Of a stretch of DNA of 52,027 bases, positions 8,712 to 16,283 are shown piece by piece (positions within the stretch are counted from its first letter, which is position 1; each line of letters starts with the position of its first letter). A program made the translations under genes and the position numbers. Source of the DNA: JAKPKF01 sp964536135 (GTDB taxonomy: Bacteria; Patescibacteriota; Dojkabacteria; SC72); NCBI GenBank assembly GCA_964536135.1, contig CAZHVM010000005.1, positions 1 to 52,027 of the forward strand, written 5' to 3'. The notes under the pieces are model-generated. The model was not told the DNA's origin and searched no databases. It worked only from the letters and a program-made list of their open reading frames with translations.

Positions 8712-9524
8712 ATGGCAAAAAGTACTAAAAAGACCACTAAGAAAATAGTTGTCAAAAAAGCCCCAGCAAAGAAAGTCCGTATAGTTGTGAAGAAGCCAGA
8801 TTTTTCAAAGATAAAAGAGATAGATTTTAAACCGACAGCAAAGATTCTTGGTTTAATACTCATCATTGTATCTGCATTTGCATTAATAGATCTTTCCGTT
8901 CAGTATCTTAATAACGATTACAGTGTAGCTGTAGTAGATGGTACAAGGATCTCTAAGTCCAAGTGGCATAAGACATTAGAAAGTGCATACGGTTCTTCTG
9001 TTGCACAACAGCTAATAGATGAACAGATAATAAAATCAGAGGCTAAGAAAGCTGATATAGCTGCTTCTAAGGAAGAGATAGAGCAACAGATTACAGATAT
9101 TGAAACAAGTTTAGGTGGGAAAGAGGCTCTAGACACAGCATTAGTTGCGAATAATATTACATTGGAACAATTAAAAGAGCAGGTTGAACTAGATATTCTT
9201 TCTACAAAGATTTTAACTCCACAGATTGAATATACTGAGGATGATGTTAAAAGCTTCTTCAACCAATATAGTGATGTAATCTTTCCAGATGAAACAGCAT
9301 CACTTGAAGATGGCGAGAAGTTAGATTTCGATCAATACAAGGAAGAAACAGAAGAGGTATATATACAACAGCAGGTACAAAGTACTCAGAGCTCTTGGCT
9401 GACAGAGGTCGAGGCAAGCTATAGAATACAAGATAATTCCGTAAGTAGACCAAAGTATGGATTTTTAACAACTACTATAAATATCATTAATAACCTATTT
9501 GAGAGTAGTAAGGAAGCAGAGTAA
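8712..9524 (+). CDS. Membrane-anchored SurA-N/PrsA-like protein
   Basis: A 270-residue protein. The first 40 residues are strongly basic (KKTTKKIVVKKAPAKK), residues about 44-64 form one membrane segment, and the remainder should lie outside the cell. The outer part fits a SurA_N-type chaperone domain: a VAVVDGTRISKSKW strand-helix opening, then helical LIDEQIIKSEAKK and an EEIEQQITDI pattern. No rotamase (PpiC) domain is present before the end, so it is probably a holdase rather than a prolyl isomerase. It follows the M23 gene by 66 bp and is closed by a strong terminator, so it may belong to the ftsEX transcription unit. Confidence 0.78.
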   Translation: MAKSTKKTTKKIVVKKAPAKKVRIVVKKPDFSKIKEIDFKPTAKILGLILIIVSAFALIDLSVQYLNNDYSVAVVDGTRISKSKWHKTLESAYGSSVAQQLIDEQIIKSEAKKADIAASKEEIEQQITDIETSLGGKEALDTALVANNITLEQLKEQVELDILSTKILTPQIEYTEDDVKSFFNQYSDVIFPDETASLEDGEKLDFDQYKEETEEVYIQQQVQSTQSSWLTEVEASYRIQDNSVSRPKYGFLTTTINIINNLFESSKEAE

Positions 9525-9544
9525 TCTGCATTGGTATGTAAGTG

Positions 9545-9577
9545 AAAGAGGAGGTCCTTAGACCTCCTCTTTTTTTA
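9545..9577 (+). terminator. Rho-independent terminator after the SurA-N-like gene
   Basis: A perfect 12-bp hairpin, AAAGAGGAGGTC with loop CTTA and its complement, runs directly into a T-run. The convergent hpf gene stops within the T-run. Confidence 0.93.
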
Positions 9578-10174
9578 TATCCCCTCTTTCGGTTCTACAA
9601 GACCATACCCACCCCGTTTCCTTTTGTAAAGCATACAAATTTTGTTGTTGCCTTTGTTTCTAAAAAGATATTGATCGTATCCTGCCAATTCCATCCTCTC
9701 TATAGCCTCTCCTTCTTCTATTGGGGACATATCTTCTACAACTTTTCTTTTAGCTATCTTTGGAATGTAGTCTGAGTAATCATCTACCTCCACACCTGAC
9801 TCTTCTTCGAGTGCTCTTATAGCTTCTTGAGCTTCCAATATTTTCCAAGATGCCTTACCTTCCCAATATTCTTTTTTGTCGTTGTATCTTTTTAATCTTC
9901 TAAACAAAATATCTGTTCCCTTATCTATATTTGCATACATATCACTTCCCCTCTCCTCTACTCTTACAACTGTATTCGGGAGTTTTACATTAATATCCAA
10001 TCTAAAGTCATGTTCTACTCCTTTGCTGTGTACAAACTCTTTAAGGAATACTTCTATGGATGTAGCCTCAGAAAAAAGATTCTCCTTTTTCATAATCTTC
10101 TCTAATACATACTTTTTTAGAGCTTCTGTTGAATCCATACCTACAAATGACACTTGTATATCTTTCTCTTCCAT
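9575..10174 (-). CDS. hpf: Ribosome hibernation promoting factor, long form
   Basis: A 199-residue protein. The N-terminal S30AE domain (about 1-105) binds the 30S decoding region. The C-terminal domain (MSPIEEGEAIERMELAGYDQ ... FLFRNKGNNKI-like ... GYGLVEP) is the dimerisation module of long HPF, which joins two ribosomes into an inactive 100S particle. Length and domain order match long HPF rather than the short gammaproteobacterial form. The gene stands alone between convergent and divergent neighbours, so it is probably regulated on its own, for example by nutrient limitation. The upstream region is nearly pure A and T with several TATA-like boxes. Confidence 0.94.
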   Translation of the reverse strand: MEEKDIQVSFVGMDSTEALKKYVLEKIMKKENLFSEATSIEVFLKEFVHSKGVEHDFRLDINVKLPNTVVRVEERGSDMYANIDKGTDILFRRLKRYNDKKEYWEGKASWKILEAQEAIRALEEESGVEVDDYSDYIPKIAKRKVVEDMSPIEEGEAIERMELAGYDQYLFRNKGNNKICMLYKRKRGGYGLVEPKEGI

Positions 10175-10223
10175 ACCTTTTTCCTAATAATTTATATATA
10201 CTAAATAATATATTTTTTAATAT

Positions 10224-10670
10224 ATGCATAGCAAATATATTTTATCTTCTAATATTATGACAGACCCTATACAGAGTGTGAGTAAGGTTGAGAAGTCTGA
10301 ATTTGTATTACCAGTATATGGAGAGTATTTTAAGAAAATAGATATTGATAATCAGACGGTATATTTACAAGAGGATATAGAGCAAGATGAGAACGAGGCA
10401 AAGGAGCGAATTCTTATTACACAGGACTATATGGCATTTTTAACATCTGCAAAGAGGAATGTTTGGGAAATAGATGAGGAAGCATTAAAGGCTCTTGTTG
10501 AGAAAGGTAATACACTAAGTGAGGAATTTATAAATTGTGATTCTGAAGATTCTTTTAGGGATTTGAAAGAGGAAGAAGGGGAGATACAGATAGAGATTAC
10601 CCCTATTGCTGATGATTACGAATTAAAGGGATTACTAGATACACAAATTAATCATAGGTTATATCCTTAA
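10224..10670 (+). CDS. Hypothetical acidic protein
   Basis: I do not recognise this 148-residue protein. It is acidic, with no signal peptide or membrane segment, and mixed strand-helix patterns such as EFVLPVYGEYFKKIDIDNQ and ERILITQDYMAFLTSAKRN. An alternative ATG at 10257 (residue 12, MTDPIQS) would remove a poorly conserved-looking lead; which start is used cannot be decided. It is transcribed away from hpf and is followed closely by tRNA-Asn. Confidence 0.65.
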   Translation: MHSKYILSSNIMTDPIQSVSKVEKSEFVLPVYGEYFKKIDIDNQTVYLQEDIEQDENEAKERILITQDYMAFLTSAKRNVWEIDEEALKALVEKGNTLSEEFINCDSEDSFRDLKEEEGEIQIEITPIADDYELKGLLDTQINHRLYP

Positions 10671-10719
10671 TATTGCAGAAAAAGGTTTAGATATATATAA
10701 TAGGTCTGGTGATAGATAA

Positions 10720-10791
10720 TCCGCGATAGCTCAACGGTAGAGCAAACGGCTGTTAACCGTTCGGTTACAGGTTCGAATCCTGTTCGCGGAG
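10720..10791 (+). tRNA. tRNA-Asn(GTT)
   Basis: A complete 72-nt cloverleaf: acceptor TCCGCGA pairs with TCGCGGA, anticodon stem AACGG/CCGTT encloses loop CTGTTAA with anticodon GTT, and the T-arm carries TTCGAAT. The discriminator is G and no CCA is encoded. Confidence 0.96.
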
Positions 10792-10793
10792 TT

Positions 10794-11138
10794 TTATTCT
10801 ACCCTTCCACAGACAAACCTATCATCAAACACAGGTTCATATATATATGGTGCTTTTTTACTACTTGCACTAAAGATATAAATATCTGGATTTTCTTTCA
10901 AAGGTATATACTTTTTAACTTTTACACCAATCTCTTCCAATTCATCTGAGACATAGTCAATATTGTCACCAATATAATCTGTAAAAAAAAATATATATTT
11001 AGACTCGTTTAATTCAAAATATATAATATTCTTGTTTGGAAAAATTTCTTTATACTCCCCAAATTTAAAACTATCATTTAAATCTAAAAATCTCTGAAGT
11101 ATTTTGTATTTAATAAACTCCCGACCCTTTTCTTCCAT
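10794..11138 (-). CDS. Hypothetical protein
   Basis: I do not recognise this 114-residue soluble protein. It has a helical start (EFIKYKILQRFLDLND) followed by strands rich in aromatic residues (IIYFELNESKYIFFF). There is no signal peptide or clear membrane segment. It ends just after tRNA-Asn on the opposite strand. A TATAAA box lies about 8 nt before the ATG on the minus strand, as in many other genes here. Confidence 0.6.
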   Translation of the reverse strand: MEEKGREFIKYKILQRFLDLNDSFKFGEYKEIFPNKNIIYFELNESKYIFFFTDYIGDNIDYVSDELEEIGVKVKKYIPLKENPDIYIFSASSKKAPYIYEPVFDDRFVCGRVE

Positions 11139-11202
11139 AATCAGATTTTATAATATATCCGTTCTATTTGACAGATTGAATTAAATCTCATATTCAGTAA
11201 TA

Positions 11203-11211
11203 TGCTATCCT
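11203..11211 (+). promoter_or_regulatory. Extended -10 box for the small winged-helix-like gene
   Basis: TG-C-TATCCT ends 7 nt before the ATG at 11219, which would place the transcription start at about the first base of the start codon. No -35 box at the right distance is seen. Confidence 0.45.
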
Positions 11212-11218
11212 ATTACAT

Positions 11219-11443
11219 ATGGAAACAATAACAGGAAGAATATACAACAAAGCATTTGAACTCCTTGATGAACATCCCGAAGGTATACGATGGTCAGAAC
11301 TAATATCTCAAATTATTGAATCTGACTCTACCCTTCATCCTAAAACAGTTAATGGTTGTATATGGAAACTTGTTGAGAAATTTTCAGATAAAGTCTACAA
11401 ACCTGAAAAAGGCCTTTTTAAATTGTTAAAATATAAGGCATAA
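11219..11443 (+). CDS. Small winged-helix-like protein
   Basis: A 74-residue protein with a helix-turn-helix-like plan: YNKAFELLDEHPEGIRWSEL, then HPKTVNGCIWKLVEKF as a candidate recognition helix, and a short beta wing (KVYKPEKGLFKLLKY). This pattern recalls the wHTH modules found at the ends of restriction-related and regulatory proteins. It stands alone without a catalytic domain. It is followed after 7 nt by the DUF5655-like gene, so the two may be translated together. The DNA-binding role is inferred from the pattern only. Confidence 0.62.
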   Translation: METITGRIYNKAFELLDEHPEGIRWSELISQIIESDSTLHPKTVNGCIWKLVEKFSDKVYKPEKGLFKLLKYKA

Positions 11444-11450
11444 TATTGCT

Positions 11451-11858
11451 ATGTGGACATGTAACACGTGTGGAAGAGTATTTGAAAGAACAAACCAACA
11501 ACACAGTTGTAAATTAATTCCACTAGAGCAACATTTCAAAAACAAACCATTAGCTAAAGAACTCTTTAATTATTTATTAAACAAAATTAACAAAGATATT
11601 GGTCAATACAAAATTATATCCCTACCCTGCTGTATTCATTTATTTGGTAATTACGATTTTCTAGCTGCACTGCCACATAAAGACAGGTTAGAAATTAGAT
11701 TCAGTTCTATAGAAAAGATTGATAGCCTCCGAATAGTCCAATCTGTTCTTTTAAGTCAAAAATCTACAAAGTTCTGTATTGATATTAAACACAAAGAGGA
11801 AATTGATACTGAACTACTGAAATGGTTGAGAAATTCGTATAATTTAAAAACTATTTAA
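11451..11858 (+). CDS. DUF5655-like protein with N-terminal zinc ribbon
   Basis: A 135-residue protein. It opens with a compact zinc-binding motif, WTCNTCGRVFERTNQQHSC (C4, C7, H18, C20). The rest (ELFNYLLNKINKDIGQYKII ... LEIRFS) resembles DUF5655, a small domain found alone or fused to restriction-type and DUF4287 proteins, with no assigned reaction. Its place beside a winged-helix-like gene is consistent with a nucleic-acid role, but that is inference. Confidence 0.72.
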   Translation: MWTCNTCGRVFERTNQQHSCKLIPLEQHFKNKPLAKELFNYLLNKINKDIGQYKIISLPCCIHLFGNYDFLAALPHKDRLEIRFSSIEKIDSLRIVQSVLLSQKSTKFCIDIKHKEEIDTELLKWLRNSYNLKTI

Positions 11859-11878
11859 ATTATTTGGTAAACACAAAT

Positions 11879-12184
11879 ATGACAAAAAATCCTATATATA
11901 ATGCTTTAGTAGCAGTCCTTTATATCGTTTGTGTTGTTCTCGTAATGAACTGGGCATCAAACAATGTATTCATGGAGAATTCCTTACTTATGCCAGTAAT
12001 GATAATATCTCTTTTCACTCTCTCCGCAGCACTTATGGGATATGTCTTCTGTTACCAACCACTAAGGTTATATCTAGATGGAAAGAAAGAAGAAGCAGTT
12101 AAGCTATTTATCCAAACAATTGCAATATTTGCTATTATTCCATTCGGTATCCTACTATTATTTATACTAAGAATTCTTCCTTAG
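11879..12184 (+). CDS. Small membrane protein
   Basis: About 101 residues from the ATG at 11879; the frame is also open from a TTG at 11864, which is less likely. Three hydrophobic segments (ALVAVLYIVCVVLVMNW, LLMPVMIISLFTLSAALMG, LFIQTIAIFAIIPFGILLLF) separated by short charged loops make it a three-span membrane protein. I do not recognise a family. It overlaps the ParB-like gene by 23 bp tail to tail. Confidence 0.6.
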   Translation: MTKNPIYNALVAVLYIVCVVLVMNWASNNVFMENSLLMPVMIISLFTLSAALMGYVFCYQPLRLYLDGKKEEAVKLFIQTIAIFAIIPFGILLLFILRILP

Positions 12185-13265
12185 TTTCCTCCCCAAATAA
12201 TCCAGTAAATTGCCTCTCCGTAATCAAAGGCCTAAGTTTCTCTTTGAACTCATCCATGGACATACCTAAACCAAACATGGCATTCTTAATTGCATCAGAA
12301 AACTCTGCTTTATTTGTATCTGGTAGGAATTTAACCATCCTTACTATCTTAACAAACCATCCAGCAGCTTCCCTACCCTTCTTGTCAGACTCATCCCTAA
12401 TCGCAATAACATGGGAAGCAATCTCCATATCTCTCCATTCATCACCAAACAGTGGTCCTGAAAAATTACTCTCTTGTTTTAACTGTTCAATATATTTCTT
12501 TGCTTTATCAAATGTAAAATTCATAGTAACAAATTTTTGTGCTAAATATAGCTGCTCTCTGTAAACATCTTCTTGTGTATATTGCTTCCCTCTATCTCTT
12601 CCTTTTACGATATTTTCTGCTTCAGTCAAAAGTAATGAAACAGTGTATGAAAGAATCTTCTCATCTACAAACTTTTGTACAACAGGAGACAAACCTTCCA
12701 CATATTTTATTGCATCACGTACAACATCTGGACTACGACTAACGCTCCTTGCAAACTCAGTAACCGTCAATTTTATATCCTCATTCTCCTTTAATACCTT
12801 CATTCTTTGCCACAAGCTATTTATTACCTGTGCATCTTGAGCAGAAGTCATTTTATTCTGTAAATTCTCAGTTATCTGAATTTCTATAACTTCATATGGA
12901 TTTAACTCTCTATTCGCTACACTTACCTTTAAAGGTAAAATCTCCCCCTCAAGATTTATTTGTGATACTGCCATATATCTGTGTTGCCCTGCAATTACTC
13001 TGACAAAGCATCCATCTTCAGTAGAGACAATATCCCCTATACACGCTTGAAGCTGTCCATGTTCTTTTATGCTACTTTTCAATGTATCTACAAATTTATC
13101 ATCAAATGGACGGATATTATCTGCTAAAACAATTCTTTCTATTGGTACATTGAATATCTCATAATGCAACATCTCCGATTCCCTAAAATTTCTATAATCC
13201 TCTAAAGTCTCTATATCTCTAACTTTTTGAATGGGAAGATTTTCTATTACGCTTGGTTCAGTCAT
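12162..13265 (-). CDS. ParB/Srx-fold domain protein
   Basis: A 367-residue protein. Residues about 40-140 match the ParB N-terminal fold: IRPFDDKFVDTLKSSIKEHG, then the box-II-like VIAGQHRYMAV (GQHRY in place of the usual GERRY/W), and ITENLQNKMTSAQ. A helical middle (TVTEFARSVSRSPDVVRDAI) looks like the HTH that binds DNA in ParB relatives. The C-terminal 150 residues are helical and unassigned. No parA or parS site is seen nearby, so this is more likely a stand-alone ParB-like CTPase or nuclease-family protein than the chromosome segregator. It lies 65 bp downstream of the HhH-GPD-like gene on the same strand and may share its transcript. Confidence 0.8.
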   Translation of the reverse strand: MTEPSVIENLPIQKVRDIETLEDYRNFRESEMLHYEIFNVPIERIVLADNIRPFDDKFVDTLKSSIKEHGQLQACIGDIVSTEDGCFVRVIAGQHRYMAVSQINLEGEILPLKVSVANRELNPYEVIEIQITENLQNKMTSAQDAQVINSLWQRMKVLKENEDIKLTVTEFARSVSRSPDVVRDAIKYVEGLSPVVQKFVDEKILSYTVSLLLTEAENIVKGRDRGKQYTQEDVYREQLYLAQKFVTMNFTFDKAKKYIEQLKQESNFSGPLFGDEWRDMEIASHVIAIRDESDKKGREAAGWFVKIVRMVKFLPDTNKAEFSDAIKNAMFGLGMSMDEFKEKLRPLITERQFTGLFGEETKEEFLV

Positions 13266-13330
13266 AATTTCTAGATTACAAGTAAGTGATACGTCTTATA
13301 ATGTTAAATTATATATACTAGCTCCTTGAT

Positions 13331-14353
13331 TTACAAAAGTCTATCCTGTTCCCAACGCCTAAATTTTTTACCAGTCTTTTCCATATTTTGAAACTTCCAA
13401 TAATCCTTATCTAGCTTGTGCAAAACTCCATTACAAAAAGGTTTAATGGGACAAGTGTAATATGGGGCAATTGCCCTCTGGTCTCTAGTACAACCCATAC
13501 TTCCAATTACCCACAAAGCTTCAGATACAAGTCTTGGTTCCCAATTGTATTGCTTACATAATTTCGAAATAAGGGGAAGGAAAATATTGTATGCTAAATC
13601 TGCTCTGTATATATCGTATCCTACCTCTACTATACCTGTTTCTATAGCTATTCTACAAAGTTGGAAATCAACAGGAAGTCCAAATTCAGTAGCCGATTCC
13701 AATTCATGCACACCATATCTTACGACCCATTGGAGAAAAAGTGGTGTAAGTTTAGGTCCAAGTCTTAGGAATTCTTTTTCATCACTTTTTGCCCCAATTT
13801 TAACCTGTATGACATCTCTAATTACTTGCGCATCATTGTTATGTTTCTTTAGAAATTCAACAATGTTTCCATTGTATTTCTCACAAAGTACAGTACAGTT
13901 ATGGTACCAGCCATACATACTTGCTCCTTGTCGACCCATTGGTCGGATATATTCCTTCCATGCTTTATTAAATTCGATTATTTCTGTTTCATTATCAAGA
14001 TTCTCTTCTCCCTCTGCTACATATTTACTTTCTACAACTTCTGAAGGAACAAATAACCAACGATATCTCTGATATGTCTCCGGTTCTTTTGAAAGCTTCT
14101 TAAAAAACACAGAGCTACTAGAACCAAAAGTAACTGTTGAAAGCAGAAATACTGCATTAATTATGAACTCCTTGCTTTCGCCTTGTTCGATTAGGAAATT
14201 GATATATTCCTCTTCTACCTGACCTTTCCCATCAAAAAAACCAAGTTCACCATTTTCATATTCGTATAATGCTGCAGAAATTACTTCTATAGCTCTATCT
14301 TCATTTACTACACAATTAAATTTTCTTTCTAGTTCTTCCTTCTCAAAACCCAT
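13331..14353 (-). CDS. HhH-GPD-like protein with Fe-S cysteine loop
   Basis: A 340-residue soluble protein. The middle has the hallmarks of the base-excision glycosylase fold: a helix-hairpin-helix-like LGPKLTPLFLQWVVR, then LPVDFQLCRIA near residue 228, where the Asp sits at the catalytic position of the HhH-GPD family. Near the C-terminus, cysteines spaced C-x12-C-x5-C (about 286, 299, 305; CPIKPFC) plus other cysteines suggest an iron-sulfur loop, but not the EndoIII C-x6-C-x2-C-x5-C pattern. The substrate is unknown. The start is supported by a -10 box (TAGAAT) 6 nt before it. It is divergent from hsp20. Confidence 0.68.
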   Translation of the reverse strand: MGFEKEELERKFNCVVNEDRAIEVISAALYEYENGELGFFDGKGQVEEEYINFLIEQGESKEFIINAVFLLSTVTFGSSSSVFFKKLSKEPETYQRYRWLFVPSEVVESKYVAEGEENLDNETEIIEFNKAWKEYIRPMGRQGASMYGWYHNCTVLCEKYNGNIVEFLKKHNNDAQVIRDVIQVKIGAKSDEKEFLRLGPKLTPLFLQWVVRYGVHELESATEFGLPVDFQLCRIAIETGIVEVGYDIYRADLAYNIFLPLISKLCKQYNWEPRLVSEALWVIGSMGCTRDQRAIAPYYTCPIKPFCNGVLHKLDKDYWKFQNMEKTGKKFRRWEQDRLL

Positions 14354-14359
14354 AGAGCT

Positions 14360-14389
14360 ATTCTACATCTATCGTATCCACCTTGACAA
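14360..14389 (-). promoter_or_regulatory. Promoter of the HhH-GPD-like gene
   Basis: On the minus strand TTGTCA (14389-14384), an 18-nt spacer and TAGAAT (14365-14360) lie 6 nt before the ATG, so the mRNA would be essentially leaderless. The -35 box overlaps the hsp20 -35 box on the other strand. Confidence 0.6.
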
Positions 14390-14411
14390 CCTTAGCACTC
14401 GGTGGTACTAT
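14383..14411 (+). promoter_or_regulatory. Sigma70-type promoter of hsp20
   Basis: A consensus TTGACA (14383-14388) is followed by a 17-bp spacer and TACTAT (14406-14411). The predicted start lies near 14418, giving an untranslated leader of about 30 nt. The CIRCE repeat covers the spacer and the -10 box. Confidence 0.75.
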
Positions 14412-14418
14412 TTGCTAA
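14392..14418 (+). promoter_or_regulatory. CIRCE operator (HrcA site)
   Basis: The left arm TTAGCACTC is identical to the CIRCE consensus. After exactly 9 bases comes ATTTGCTAA, matching the right arm GAGTGCTAA at its last six positions. Total length is the canonical 27 bp. Its place over the promoter fits repression by HrcA with release on heat shock. No hrcA gene is in the window. Confidence 0.82.
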
Positions 14419-14449
14419 CCATTAAATTTTTATATATATATAAAAACAT

Positions 14450-14887
14450 ATGAAAATTATAAAACAAGATTCAAATAGTAGGTCATACCCTACATATATG
14501 CCTCTCAGATCAATCTTTGATGATTTCTTCACACCATCCATTTGGGAAACCCCATTCACATCTCAAAGCCTAACTTCGGCAGATATATGGGAGGAGAAAG
14601 ACGATATCTTTGTAAAAATGGCTCTTCCGGGAGTAAACAAAGAAGATATCAAAATCTCCATAATGGAAGATAGCATAAATATCTCCGGTCAAACAAAGAA
14701 AGAGGAAGAAAATAATAAGGAGAAGAAATATTACTACAAAAGTATGGAATCATCCTTTGAACAATCATTCAATCTTCCAACAAAGATACAATCTGACAAA
14801 GCAGAAGCCGAGTTTAAAGATGGCGTACTTACAGTAAAGCTGCCAAAGGCAGATGCAGTAAAACCAAAAGAAATTGAGATTAAGTAA
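14450..14887 (+). CDS. Hsp20/alpha-crystallin small heat-shock protein
   Basis: A 145-residue ATP-independent holdase chaperone. After a variable N-terminal region (residues 1-45) comes the alpha-crystallin domain, with IWEEKDDIFVKMALPGVNKE, IKISIMEDSINISGQ and the closing FKDGVLTVKLPKAD in the A-x-x-x-n-G-v-L signature region. A short C-terminal tail includes IEIK, an I-x-I anchor that links dimers into larger oligomers. It is a single-gene unit with a promoter, a CIRCE operator and its own terminator, so it is most likely induced by heat or misfolding stress. Confidence 0.95.
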   Translation: MKIIKQDSNSRSYPTYMPLRSIFDDFFTPSIWETPFTSQSLTSADIWEEKDDIFVKMALPGVNKEDIKISIMEDSINISGQTKKEEENNKEKKYYYKSMESSFEQSFNLPTKIQSDKAEAEFKDGVLTVKLPKADAVKPKEIEIK

Positions 14888-14891
14888 CACA

Positions 14892-14920
14892 AAAGGGAGT
14901 AGCAATACTCCCTTTCTTTC
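14892..14920 (+). terminator. Terminator of hsp20
   Basis: A 10-bp perfect stem AAAGGGAGTA/TACTCCCTTT closes a GCAA tetraloop and is followed by a T-rich tract. Confidence 0.85.
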
Positions 14921-14956
14921 TGCTATCATAGATAAATAACTTCATAATATATACAT

Positions 14957-15163
14957 ATGGATTACTCAATATTTACAGAAAAACCAATATACATTGTAGG
15001 ATTAATAATCTTAATGGTTTGGTCAATTGTATGGAAAGGATTAGCATTGTGGAAAGCAGCAAAGAATGATGATAATGTCTGGTATATATTAATGTTAGTA
15101 TTAAATACTAGTGGAATACTAGAAATTATTTACTACTACTTCATATCTAAAAGACAGAAGTAA
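14957..15163 (+). CDS. DUF5652-family small membrane protein
   Basis: A 68-residue protein with two hydrophobic segments joined by a charged loop (WKGLALWKAAKNDDNVWY), then LVLNTSGILEIIYYYF. This is the DUF5652 pattern, a short family common in Patescibacteria with no known role. A CATAAT box ends about 8 nt before the ATG, with no Shine-Dalgarno sequence. Confidence 0.82.
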   Translation: MDYSIFTEKPIYIVGLIILMVWSIVWKGLALWKAAKNDDNVWYILMLVLNTSGILEIIYYYFISKRQK

Positions 15164-15171
15164 ATATCCTG

Positions 15172-15200
15172 TTGATAATTATTCTCTATAGACTGTATAA
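15172..15200 (+). promoter_or_regulatory. Promoter of the small gene at 15254
   Basis: TTGATA (15172-15177), a 17-nt spacer and a perfect TATAAT (15195-15200). The predicted start near 15207 leaves a leader of about 47 nt ending in a strong Shine-Dalgarno sequence. Confidence 0.7.
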
Positions 15201-15253
15201 TTGACAGTCTTGTTTTGTTATATAGTTCTTTTATAACCCCTAAGGAGGAAACG

Positions 15254-15508
15254 ATGGTCGTTGATATTTCGGTAATACCAGGATGTTTAAACAAAAATGT
15301 TCATAAACACCGGGAAGTAACCGCTATTTTTCAAAGTGCTCTTTGCACCCTCCAAAAACAAAACGGTAATTCCCAAATGGAGATTATTGTTCAACTCCCA
15401 AATGGAGAAGAGATATTTAGGCGGGTATATCCCAACAAAAAATATCCCAACGAAACACCAGAACATTTCTGTCGTAGAGTTCAGAAAGAAATACTAAATA
15501 TCGTTTAA
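15254..15508 (+). CDS. Hypothetical protein with strong Shine-Dalgarno start
   Basis: I do not recognise this 84-residue protein. The ATG at 15254 is chosen because AAGGAGGA (15242-15249) sits just upstream; the frame is also open back to a TTG at 15215, but that lies upstream of the ribosome site. The product is soluble, with an HREVTAIFQSALCTLQKQ helix, MEIIVQLPNGEEIFRRVYP strands and a C-terminal helix. With its own consensus promoter, leader and hairpin it is an autonomous unit. The clear ribosome site is unusual in this window, where most genes lack one. Confidence 0.66.
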   Translation: MVVDISVIPGCLNKNVHKHREVTAIFQSALCTLQKQNGNSQMEIIVQLPNGEEIFRRVYPNKKYPNETPEHFCRRVQKEILNIV

Positions 15509-15517
15509 AGCAAGACA

Positions 15518-15559
15518 AAGGGGGTGAAACTATTTTTCATAACACAGTTTTACCCCCTT
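15518..15559 (+). terminator. GC-rich hairpin after the small gene
   Basis: A 14-bp stem AAGGGGGTGAAACT/AGTTTTACCCCCTT, with one wobble pair, encloses a 14-nt loop. There is no clear U-run after it, so it is either a weak terminator or a 3'-end protecting hairpin. Confidence 0.6.
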
Positions 15560-15600
15560 ATGTACTTTCTCATTGACTAAAACTTCCCTTTGCTTGTACA

Positions 15601-16283
15601 ATGAAAATACAACAAACAATGCAACCAACACTTGAACTTGAAACAGTACAAGAACTAACACAAGGAAAACAGTTACTATTATCCTCCACCGAAGAAATCT
15701 TCCAAACAAGAATACTTACNNNNNNNNNNCAGATATCAAAGAGTACAATAATTACAAGATAACAGAATTCTCAATTTTCCAAAGAGAACTACCCAATTCC
15801 ACACCAGAGGATATCTGGCTAAACTATTCTGGATTAATTGGGGAATCCCTCTTTTTTCTCGCTTGTAAAGAAAATGACATACCGATTAAGATTGCATCTG
15901 GCAATGAAGATTGGGCAGGTATAGATTTCTATGTCTTTGGATACCCAATAGATGTAACAACATCATATGCAAGAGGCTCCATAGAGAGAAAAGTAGATAC
16001 CAAAAGATACTCCACACTCTTCTTACCAAGATATCTAGGTAACACCTCAATACACACAAGACCTACAGAAATGACACCATATACCAAAGTACTCTTCGAT
16101 ACAGGGACCTTTAATACCACACAGTATATTGATGAAATGTTGCAGATTAATTACGAAATAGAGCAGATTATTGAAAATGAATTATATTTTAAAAATTCAC
16201 AACCAATACATCCCAAAAGGGCAGGCATCAACAATATTCATAATATGAAAACAATCATGACCTTAATTTCTGGCATTCTTTAG
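15601..16283 (+). CDS. Hypothetical protein, possibly restriction-nuclease-like, split by a gap
   Basis: About 224 residues when the 10-N gap is resolved. The contig ends read CTTAC and CAGAT; overlapping them by a single C gives a continuous frame (RILTDIKEYNN). I do not recognise a family. A stretch LIGESLFFLACKENDIP ... WAGIDFYVFGYPIDVTTS loosely recalls PD-(D/E)xK nucleases (a Glu, then D in GIDFY, then IDV), but the usual Lys is Thr, so activity is doubtful. The start may be ATG 15601 or 15619. It overlaps the CapA-like gene by 21 bp tail to tail. Confidence 0.55.
15720..15729. other. Assembly gap (10 N) in the hypothetical gene
   Basis: Reading frames on both sides are open. They join if the true gap is congruent to 2 mod 3, which an overlap of one C (ends CTTAC and CAGAT) satisfies, so little or nothing may be missing. 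Confidence 0.65.

Noticed and set aside
12162..13265. Chromosome-segregation ParB and a replication origin nearby
   Set aside because: No parA, parS-like palindrome, dnaA or DnaA-box cluster is visible; the ParB box is divergent.
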